NCBI GenBank assembly: GCA_001600175.1
Contig: BCJC01000001.1
Coordinates: 3,643,652-3,707,651, forward strand
DNA: 64,000 bases
Source of the DNA: Erythrobasidium yunnanense
Taxonomy: Eukaryota > Basidiomycota > Cystobasidiomycetes > Erythrobasidiales > Erythrobasidiaceae
Direction of reading: 5' to 3'
Shown here: piece after piece, positions 55,551 through 64,000 of the stretch
How positions within the stretch are numbered: position 1 is the stretch's first letter
How the letters are laid out: each line of letters starts with the position of its first letter
Translations under genes and position numbers: made by a program
Notes under the pieces: model-generated
The model's input: the letters and a program-made list of their open reading frames with translations, nothing else
Database searches by the model: none
Told to the model about the DNA's origin: nothing

Positions 55551-56666
55551 CAGACCTCACCAGGTGGACTTTCCACGACCGGAAGACCCAAGCAAGCGTC
55601 TTTGCGCCAATCCTTCGTCTGTCCCGATGCGGAATTACCTTCTCAGGCTAGTTATAACAACAGCACAGATGAGAAGGAGCAGCCCGTAGAGGACCTCACT
55701 CTACTATATCAAGAGTGTCGCGCTCATCAACAAATCGCTGCCAGAGAAGGCCGAGCGCGTTCTCTGCAATCGTCCCGATACGCCGCATCATGGCACAACC
55801 TGCTTGCTGAAGTCACCGCAAATGACAATCCAGACGACCGCGAGCAAATGCTGGAAGACCTCACCGTCCTACTTCAGGATCGCCAAGCCCTGGAAACAGC
55901 CATAGCAAAGAAGAACACCGTTGGTTCTGCAAGCAAGCCTGGCAGCGAGCATCGCACTCACATGCACTTGCTGTTACTAGATTATTGCAATGCTACAGGC
56001 AGACAACGATGCGCTACGACGTCAGCTGGCAGGTCTCGACATTGCAGGCAAAGAGGATCCAGGTTCGTTGCCAGCGACGAGGCCGCTTACATGTACATGT
56101 GCTGATGTGCAGCTATCTCCAGCCGAATAACAGCCCGCTGCTGGACCTCGGGCCGCTCCTCTTCGCCTCTACAAGCCATCGCTCATGGCTCTCCTGCTGC
56201 ACACTCTCACTCTACGGCCGAGTTCGTTGGTATGCTTCCACAAGACGGAGGTAAGCATATGACTACCTTCTTTGCACTCTTACAAGAGCTAAAACAATTT
56301 GCAAATGTACAGCTACCGGGTGCGGTCTTCGAGACCACAGGCTTGTGTCCCACACTTCTTCTTCCCATTGATCTTCGACATTCCGACTGGTCGGAAAAGA
56401 ACCTGCGTTCCTCTCCTCAGATCCCTTCCAGCAAGCAGTATCTATCCTACGAGAGTTCGGAGACACTTGTCGAGATCGCAGCTCCTCAGCCTGTCGCCGC
56501 TGCTCAACCTGTCGCAGAGGAGGAGCCTGTCGCAGAAGAAGAGCCTGTTGTCACCGTCAGGTCTACCATCCGCAACCTCGCCGAGTGGCTCAAGAAGAGA
56601 GAGCGCTCTACGACTGCCGATACCTCATCATCTTCAAAGCACAAGCCTAAGGACAGCAGGCAGTAG
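55551..56666 (+). CDS. Hypothetical acidic coiled-coil protein with internal repeat (start unresolved)
   Basis: The frame is open from 55551, but no ATG fits, so a first exon upstream is likely (candidate ATG 55487). Two similar units follow each other: EKEQPVEDLTLLYQECRAHQ and DREQMLEDLTVLLQDRQALE, about 60 residues apart, each predicted helical. After an inferred intron the chain continues as ADNDALRRQLAGLDIAGKED, a leucine-zipper-like heptad. After a second it runs in the frame of EFVGMLPQDG to the stop at 56666. The C-terminal part has Pro/Val/Glu repeats (PVAEEEPVAEEEPVV), a helix (IRNLAEWLKKRERS) and a Lys/Ser tail. Exon joins are inferred from phase only. No family recognised. Confidence 0.45.
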
Positions 56667-57411
56667 AGCGTCGTTTTAGCTCGCTTGTTACACGATTCGG
56701 CAAGCTTTAGTACGCAGAGAGCAGATCTGCTAGAGCTCTCGGAAAGCAACCAGATCCTGATCGTACGCGCCAGAATGAGCGCGTCTACCGATTCAGATCC
56801 CACGCGGAGCTAAGGAAGCAGCGCTATACTGATTTCGGTGTCGATAAGGAAGAGCAATATAGCACACCCTACGACCATGGAGCGGAATCGACCTATATCC
56901 GAAAGGGCAAGGAGCGTCAGCACCTTGGAAGAAGCTAGAACAGTCAATCGAGGAAGTGATGTGGGGAGGATTCGGTTCATGCCGACTATGCAAGCTGACG
57001 TATCTGAGTTCACAACCCTTACGCTGACCACCCGCATCATATAGTCTTTACGGACTGGACGAAAGCAGCGTGTAAGAAGATTAGGGAGGCAGCATCATGC
57101 ATCAGTTCAACGCTTCATCCGGACAAAGAATTATAGGAGCCCGCTCTCTAAACAGATGCGTTTCCCATCTTCCTGGCTTGATAACTTTCGAGGCTGACTT
57201 CGCATTTCCAGATCGCGCAAAGAGTCAGAGGAAGAGCGTGGAATGATACGATATTATCAACCATAGAAAGCACTAGTTAAAGGCCGTCGTTGTATGCCTT
57301 GTCGAAATATTGCCACAGCGCGAAGTTGCTGGAAGCTGGAGTGGAGCAGCGTCATCCTTAAAGTCTTGCTTAAGTGCATCTTCTTCCAGCATCACTACAT
57401 ACATATCAGCA
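56667..57411. other. Intergenic region
   Basis: 3' flank of the coiled-coil gene and promoter region of MBF1, about 745 nt. Short frames on both strands around 56793-57044 lack support. Confidence 0.4.
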
Positions 57412-58092
57412 ATGGGTTCAGTTACAGATTGGGATTCCAAAGTCGTTATTGGCAGCAAGTCGAAGCCTGGCGTAGCGAAGAGCGAGAAGGACATCAACGC
57501 AGCGCGAAGGTCGGGCGCCGCTATCGACTCTGAGCGCAAGCTGGGAGCAGGAAACAAAGCAGGAGTAGACCCAGATCACCAGCGTATAGCGTGCGTCCAA
57601 GCCAGCGTAGATCTCACGATGATAGACTGACATTCTCGACTCGATTATCGGACAACAGAGCCCTAGATCGCAAGGATGATCCAACACCGCCAGCAACCAT
57701 CTCAGCAGATGTCGGTAAAGCTATGATGAAGGCTCGTCAAGATCTAGGTTTATCGCAGAAGGATCTGGCTCAGAAGAGTAACGAGGTCGCAACCCTTATC
57801 CAGTCTTACGAAGGTGCGTTGTCGTCGTCTCAGTTACATGTCGGATAGCACTAATCTTGCTGTGTATACTTTCCAAATCATAGCCGGGAAAGCCATTCCA
57901 TCGCCTCAAGTGCTATCCAAGCTTGAAAGGATTCTCAAAGTACGCATTATCGCCATGCTCGTGGCTGTATATCCATGCTAACATCTTTTTCCTCAGGTCA
58001 AGCTACGGGGTAAGGACATCGGTGCACCTCTGCTCAGCCCGGCAGAGAAGAAGGCACAAGCGGAAGCAGAGAAAGGAGGCAAGAAGAAGTAG
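57412..58092 (+). CDS. MBF1: Multiprotein-bridging factor 1
   Basis: Four exons (57412-57590, 57659-57813, 57884-57939, 57997-58092) give exactly 162 codons, 161 aa. The N-terminal MBF1 domain (SDWD-type start seen as SVTDWDSKVVIGSKSKPGVA) is followed by the helix-turn-helix domain: VGKAMMKARQDLGLSQKDLA, QKSNEVATLIQSYEAGKAIP and SPQVLSKLERILKVKLRGKD, ending in a Lys-rich tail (KAQAEAEKGGKKK). MBF1 bridges TATA-binding protein and bZIP activators such as Gcn4 and also acts at collided ribosomes to prevent frameshifting. The start at MGSVTDWD matches the family. Confidence 0.93.
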
Positions 58093-58332
58093 TCGTGTCA
58101 CGACGCATGCTAGCATTTTGCAAACGCTTTACTCGTCATCGATCTTTAATTACCCTCGTCTCGCTCACGTAGTCCGATGGTCCTCGTTTATGCTTTCATG
58201 CAATACATTGTAGCTCTCATTCTTGGCTATCGTTGGCTGATATCTGCTTACTTTCTCATTTTCCTCTTTCCCAAAGGGTATCCTCGAAACGTGCCAATCC
58301 TGAGACAACTGCTACATGTGTCCGCGGACCGT

Positions 58333-59181
58333 CTAAGCTGATGGCTTAACAGCTCTAGCGAGAAAGACTCCCTTCTGCACTGCAGTCTTTCCTTGCGGAC
58401 GTATCTCAACCTGTCCTTCCATCTTGATATACACAGGGGCTTCGAGTCCAGCTTTTTTAAACAAGGTCGACATTGTCTGTTCCGAAAACCCATGAGCACT
58501 GACTGTATCGCTAGGCAGTGACTCGCTATTGTCGGTGAAATCGATAATCAGGAGTCTGCCGCCTGGTGCTAGTCGTTCTTTGAGCCTGAGAAGAGCGGTA
58601 GAGAAAGATGAGAAATGGTGAAAGCCCAGTCCGATCGCAGCTATATCGAAGTTGTAGAGACTAGGGTCTTTGAGATCTTCAGACACATCTTCTGCGAAGA
58701 GGTTGCCATATATCGCCTTGGCCCGTAGCGGTTCTCCGGCTGCGTTCTTGACGGAAGCTGAGGAGAGGAGAGTGTTGTACTGCTCTACCATCTTGGTGGA
58801 TATGTCAAGTCCAACAGCCTCTGCGATCTTGTCTGCGAGGGCCTGTGATGCATCCGACTATTCAGCATCGCATTCCCTCAAGATCTCAAAGGACGCACCT
58901 TGGTGACCATGCCAGTACCGCAGGCATAGTCTAGCAGTCTAAGATCCTTCCCAGACGAAGAGGGCAGCACGCTGTCCGCATTCTCGCGGATGAAAGCGGT
59001 AATCTTGCGTGTCATGTTAATCTGCCAAGGTTGGGTGTCATATCTTGCCGCCAGCTCACTGTATCGCATATTCAATGAGTGATCAACTTAGTATCGTAGA
59101 AGAGGCATACTCGAAGTATTTCTGGTTAAGGGCAGCATGATCGTGGTCATGATGCTGATGGTGATGATGATGAGAGGACAT
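58333..59181 (-). CDS. Class I SAM-dependent methyltransferase with His-rich N-terminus
   Basis: Three exons, the second beginning in TTCGAT at the join YFDELAARYDTQPWQ. The SAM-binding fold is clear: LRLLDYACGTGMVTKALADK (motif I with GxG), VGLDIS with the acidic residue of motif II, FDIAAIGLGFHHF and LKERLAPGGRLLIIDF (motifs IV-VI). The N-terminus reads MSSHHHHHQHHDHDHAALNQ, a natural run of histidines that could bind metal. The substrate is unknown; sequence style is that of small-molecule methyltransferases of the UbiE/Coq5-like superfamily. The start at 59181 is chosen because YFDE-type sequence follows directly and upstream sequence in frame is hydrophobic and non-conserved. Confidence 0.76.
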
Positions 59182-59503
59182 GATTGAGAAGTGGAGAAGA
59201 AGGAAGAGGGAAGCAGGAGCTGCATTGATAAGAAGGATCAGTGTCGTTAGCTTGGCCAAGAGATCAGAACTCGAGCTCACGCGTGTAGCCGGCGAAGCTG
59301 TAACCTGCAAGGTATCGGCAGCAAACATGGGAAAGGCAGCGTAAGCTCTTCAGTAAGTAGATTTTGATATGACTATTGACTTGGTTGTGCCAGAAGCGTG
59401 TCTACTTGGGCCGATAGTACGTAAAACAACAACAGCTGACAGAAGGTTAATCGAAGAAATAATGATTCCCAGCAACAGCTCGCTGACGCGTCTGCAATTA
59501 TAT
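59182..59503. other. Intergenic region
   Basis: Upstream region of the methyltransferase and 3' flank of gamma-tubulin. No gene seen. Confidence 0.4.
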
Positions 59504-61336
59504 CTACTGCCCGACTCCGTGTTCCAGATAGTCTTCCCTATTAGCAGCCTCGTATTCCTGTACGACGCTCGCTACCACTTCTTTCGCATCATCGAATTCG
59601 TCCAAATTATCTCTGAACATATCTTCCTTTCTGTATATATCGATATACGCATTCCTCTTCCTCATCTTCTCGTACTGATCTAGGATCTTCCGGAAGAGCC
59701 CGCTGATGCCTGTATGATTTGCGATCATCAAGCCTGACATCTTGTTTTTGCTTTGCACATAAGGAGAGCGGCGTGTGAGTGATACTTGAACACTTGCTGG
59801 TCCCCAAGGCACGAAAGGCGCTAGATGCCGTTCACGTATACGAATAAGCGACTTGTGCACTTCGCCTGGATCGATGGGCTCAAAGGCGGATGATGAAATG
59901 ATGTCGAGGATAGAGATATAGCAAGGCTGATTGAGTTTCGATATGCTGCTCGTGCTGGACACCGTTGCTAGCCTGTTCTTAGGCTGCAATAGACGCCGCA
60001 TGATGTCCAGGACGGAGGTTTTCTTGACGTTGGAAGTGGAGGTAGCGGAGGAAGGTGATGAGAAGGGAGTGTAGGAAGTCATGAGGAAATGACACCTTGG
60101 CGTAGGTATCAAGTTGGCAATGATAGATACGAGATCATTGTTCGTGTAGCCAGGATACCGCAGTGTCTGAGTACTAGCTGCCATCACTGTCGAGACTAGC
60201 TGATTTGTCTGCTCCATGCTGACTCCAGTCGTCGCTAGCGCTGAGTCGTCGCCGCCTTGGCTTGTTCCGCGTAGACCCTTTATGCCTGCTCGATCTGCAG
60301 CTATGCGAGCGAGAGCAGCGTTGTCGAGTACCACTGTGCTGTCTGCATGGTTGACCAGCCGCTTGAGGGTGAGAAGGGAGTTGTAGGGCTGCACAACCAC
60401 ATCGGCCACTTGTGTATTGGGAAAGACGGAATAGGTTTGGATAAGCTTCTTCGGATACCGGTCGTTTAAGCGTTCCAGAAAGTATGACCCGACTCCTGAA
60501 CCAGTTCCTCCAGCGATCGAGTGCAGCAGCATGAAGGCCTACAACAAACAAACATGATCAGTAGGCGAGGGAAGCTAGGCTTCTGCTGTGCTTACCTCTA
60601 AGCTGTCACTACCTTCTGCTTCTCGATCAATCATTTCCACCACATCTTCATAGATCTGTTCGCCCTGCTTATGCCCCATTGCCCAATTATTACCGGCGCC
60701 GCTCCCTTCTTTGCTGAGATAGATATTTTCAGGATTGTACAGTGCTGCTGTAGGTGATGTAAGGATAGAATTGATGACCTGAAATCATCAGCATGACAGG
60801 GTGTTTCGAGATGTGAGACAGATGGGTTAGCAGAGAGTTAAAGGAGAAGTCAGATAGAGTATGTGTTAGCTATATAACAGGAATCTCAGTGAGTTGCTGC
60901 GCACCCTCGGTTCCAAGTCCACGAGAATGGCTCTTGGGATGTAATGGTCGTCGTCTGCCTGATAGAAGAAGACATCCTTCCTGTCGCCGATGTTCTGTCT
61001 ATCCTTATCCACTGAAGACGTCGCTGCTGGGCCTTCCTGGATCAGTCCTTGCGAGTCTATGCCATGCTCGAGACAGAGGTTTGACCAGAACTCGGATCCG
61101 ACTGGCGAAAGGGACGAGGTTGATTATCAGATGTTGTTACATACGTTGAATAGTCTTGCCCCCCGCTCACTCTGGTTACCGCATTGTCCAGCCTGTTTAT
61201 GATGTTTATCGACGCGTCCATTTCAAGGCCAGCCAGCAGAAAGTGTTGAATTCGTACAAGACATTGTTAGTGATGCTTTATATACCCTTTAACTAGTCTT
61301 GTAACTTGCCTGGAGTGTTATAATCTCCCTGGGCAT
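59504..61336 (-). CDS. Gamma-tubulin
   Basis: Starts [20 protein letters not shown]. Exon 1 is 61336-61310 and exon 2 is 22 nt (61192-61171). Exon 3 from 61101 carries [16 protein letters not shown] and [20 protein letters not shown]. Later exons give [20 protein letters not shown], then [20 protein letters not shown], the tubulin G-loop, and the C-terminal domain to GVGQ at 59504. Intron 1 (61193-61309, 117 nt) is GC-AG (CTCCAG|GCAAGT). The protein nucleates microtubules at the spindle pole body. It has a Ser-rich insertion around [15 protein letters not shown] as in many gamma-tubulins. Divergent from ERG1 with 169 nt between start codons. Confidence 0.92.
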
Positions 61337-61505
61337 TATAGTCAGACCACTCTTCTCTGCTTCATCCGTACTGGACAAGGTCAAAGAGACTTGAACGATT
61401 TCGACACTTTTTCAAGACGATTCAGACGCTAGATCTACTTCATACAACATCGCATACAGCATAAATACCATCAAACATCAAGATACTGTCCCTCGCTGGC
61501 CGACC

Positions 61506-63518
61506 ATGAAGTCCGACCTAAGCGCAAGCTCGAGCTCAAGCTCGATGGACCGCCCTACAAGCATTGCAGCAGTCGAAGCCTGCTCATCATCATACGATAT
61601 CATCGTAGTTGGCTGTGGAGTGCTTGGATCTGCTCTATCGTACTCGCTTGCCAACTCTGGACGTCGCATTCTGGTCATCGAACGAGATCTGGCTCCCCCC
61701 AACGCACGCATAGTGGGGGAATTGCTGCAGCCAGGAGGCTGTATAGCACTAGACAAGCTAGGCTTGCTGGATGCACTAGAAGGAATAGATGCAGTCCCGT
61801 GCAAAGGATACGTAGTCCTCCATCCAACGCTGGGCAAAGCACATATTCCATACCCAGATAACTCGCACGATCGTTTCTTGGATTCGCAACAAGAATTGAG
61901 AGACTCTTGGAATGAGACAGACAAGTTTCAAGGGCGTTCATTTCACCATGGCGCTTTCGTAGGGTCTTTGCGCAGGAAGTTGATCGGAGTACCGAATCTG
62001 GATATACTCGAAGCGACAGTTAATGAACTGGTGGAATGCGACACAGCAGAGAACAAGACGATAGGAGTGAGGTGTACGCCGAAGGAGACTGGCGAGAAGA
62101 TCGAAATCTTGGCACCTCTTACGATAATTTCCGATGGATATGCCAGCAAATGTAGGCTAGGCCTGCCATAACCAAGCTCATGCATACTGACACGCTGTTT
62201 GAATTACAGTCCGCAAACTTATCAACCCTCGAGTGCCTCCTGCGATCACGCGGTCCTATTTTGTGGGCGTTGAGCTCGAAAACTGCGATCTTCCTATGCC
62301 AGGTCACGGGCATGTTGTTCTTCCAGCCTCCACTCCTTCCTCCTCTTCCGCCTCCTCTTCGTCTTCATCCACCGACATCTCAGTTGGGCCCGTTCTTCTA
62401 TATGCTCTTTCACCCACGACGACACGCATGTTAATCGACATTTCCACTTCCAAAACACCTACGAAATCCCAACTTCTGACAAGTGTCACCTCACTCTTAC
62501 CAAGCAGCGTCCAGCCTTCGTTCGTAGAAGCTGTCGCTGAGAACAACCCTCAAAAAGTCAAAAGCATGCCAAATTCCTTCTTGCCGCCATCGAAACAGGG
62601 GACAAGATATGCGAAGGAGGGAGTATTGCTAGCGGGAGATGCTATGAATATGAGACATCCTCTCACGGGAGGAGGCATGACTGTCGCGCTCAACGATGCA
62701 GTCTTATTGACGCAATTACTGGGCGGAAGAAGTACGCGTACCGATGCTGCATCGTCTGATAAAGCACCTACGGCCATCACACCTGTCTCCGAAGCGAGTT
62801 CAGAAGACTCTTCTACGCTTTCCTCATTGTCTTCCTCGACTTCCTCTCTTGCAAGTCTGGACAAGCATTTTCGCAGCGAATGTGACCTTGAAGACTGGTC
62901 GTCGGTGTCTTCACGCTTAGAAGAGTGGCATTGGAGAAGAAAGTCCGTAGCGACATGCATCAACGTGCTTGCAATGGCTCTCTACAGTCTCTTTGGAGCA
63001 GATGGTGAGTTGCAAATTCGCGTTGATCGTTGTTGAAGGTCCAACTGCTAATTCATTGCTCGACAGACGAGAACTTGGACGTCCTGCGCCGAGGTTGCCT
63101 CAAATACTTCCATCTTGGTGGCGAGGCCGTCAATGGCCCAGTCTCCCTCCTTTCTGCGTGAGTATATCCGTGATGTCACATCGCAAGAGCCATTTGAAGC
63201 TGAATTTTACGGATTCGCCAGTCTCAACCCATCTCCTCCCTTGCTCCTCTACCACTTCTTCGCAGTGGCTTTCTACTCCATCTACCTGCTCTTCACGGAA
63301 CCACGGACATCAGTAGCGTATCCTGATCGAAAAGCAATAGCGCCTAGCTATCTTCAATGGCCCCTCTTGTTCTGGAAGAGCATTTTCGTTGTGAGTATAC
63401 CCTTGCTCGCTACGTTATGTAGACTCTGAGCGCAGCTGAATATTCATATCTTCTTCATCAGTTCTTGGCGGCTTGTCAGGTCATTCTTCCCGTACTCTGG
63501 AGCGAAGTCGACTTCTAA
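61506..63518 (+). CDS. ERG1: Squalene epoxidase (squalene monooxygenase)
   Basis: Five exons (61506-62151, 62210-63004, 63067-63157, 63222-63390, 63462-63518) give exactly 586 codons, 585 aa. FAD-binding motif DIIVVGCGVLGSALSYSLAN, then ARIVGELLQPGGCIALDKLG, HGAFVGSLRRKL, and the second FAD block VLLAGDAMNMRHPLTGGGMT (GD motif), which is also the terbinafine-relevant region. The C-terminal membrane helices are LLYHFFAVAFYSIYLLF and FLAACQVILPVLWSEVDF. The enzyme turns squalene into 2,3-oxidosqualene in the ER, the first oxygen step of ergosterol synthesis. Two Ser-rich insertions (about residues 265-285 and 400-435) make it longer than the yeast enzyme (about 496 aa). ATG 61506 is used; MDRPTS further in is another in-frame Met. 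Confidence 0.94.
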
Positions 63519-64000
63519 TCTGCACTCCTCCTCGCGGCAGAACCTCTGGTCACTCGGCAGAGCTAGATGCAGCACAACTTCACGGTCGCTGTGATTCCTT
63601 AGCTGCACAACCTGGCGAACTTCACTCTCTACTTCCTACTACATAATTCACTCCGAGCATTCTGTTGTTGATCTGACCGTTTAGAAAGCATGCATTGGCC
63701 TACTCACACTCCTCCTGACCTCATACTGGAGAGCAAGGACTGACGCAAGCTGACCACGGACATGAGATCGCGCAGGATGACAGCCGCGAATAAAACCCAG
63801 ACACAAATCAGATATGGACAGTTCAAGAGAGAGTATCTTATCCTTCCTGTCATGTACCTCGTTTTGGTTTTATTGCTCACGCTGATCTACTGATACATTT
63901 CTTTCCGGTAGACAAAAAGCCTCCGTTTCTTCTGTTTATGCAGCTGTCGCACCCATGGCTCATTTACTTGGCGCGGTTGGTGGTGGGGACGTTATCACCA
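63519..64000. other. 3' flank of ERG1 and window edge
   Basis: No complete gene. A plus-strand ATG at 63951 or shortly after (MAHLLGAVGGGDV) may start a gene that continues beyond the window, but the 15 codons visible cannot be judged. Confidence 0.25.

Noticed and set aside
59161-59184. ATG/ATC-rich short tandem repeat
   Set aside because: It is the coding sequence of the His-rich leader of the methyltransferase, not an independent repeat.

Overview
The window is nuclear DNA of a fungus, most likely a basidiomycete with a small, gene-dense genome. About 33 protein genes fill 64 kb on both strands. Most are cut by many GT-AG introns of about 50-70 nt with CTAAY/CTGAY-like branch sites, and exons can be very small (2, 7, 10, 12, 15, 20, 22 and 26 nt). 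Gene content is fungal: Atg1 and Atg8, squalene epoxidase, a PMT O-mannosyltransferase, an NCS1 permease, a Sng1/DUF3533 pair and gamma-tubulin. The compact intron-rich style recalls small Pucciniomycotina or Ustilaginomycotina genomes such as Mixia, but I cannot fix the genus. I see no tRNA or rRNA gene, transposon, CRISPR array or virus-like element.

Layout. 1-1.4 kb: C-terminal end of ATG1. 1.9-6.9 kb: two tandem allantoate-permease-like MFS transporters of 499 aa each. 7.1-12.6 kb: an ARMT1-type phosphatase, an RNase III-fold protein and a ZUP1-type peptidase. 13.2-24.3 kb: a minus-strand run with two secreted proteins of unknown function, an ALKBH7-like dioxygenase, the splicing factor Spp2/GPKOW, a short-chain dehydrogenase and two unknown small proteins. 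25-36.3 kb: NmrA-like protein, monocarboxylate-type MFS transporter, PMT2-type mannosyltransferase and a divergent DUF3533 pair. 36.4-49 kb: first member of an unnamed family, aquaporin, amino-acid permease, SH3 protein, NCS1 permease and PIN-like carrier. 49.2-55 kb: MEMO1, ATG8 and two more members of the unnamed family. 55.5-63.5 kb: an unknown coiled-coil protein, MBF1, a methyltransferase, gamma-tubulin and squalene epoxidase ERG1.

The genes do not form one pathway. Solute transport is over-represented: six transporter genes of five families plus an aquaporin, and two DUF3533 membrane proteins. Autophagy is represented by ATG1 and ATG8, about 50 kb apart.

The most notable observations are: a 2-nt exon kept in both tandem MFS genes, with both reconstructed mRNAs giving exactly 500 codons; introns present in one tandem copy and absent in the other, one of them GC-AG; three GC-AG introns in unrelated genes; a 29-nt intron; and an intronless three-member family with no function I recognise, one member carrying a single in-frame UGA inside otherwise conserved coding sequence.
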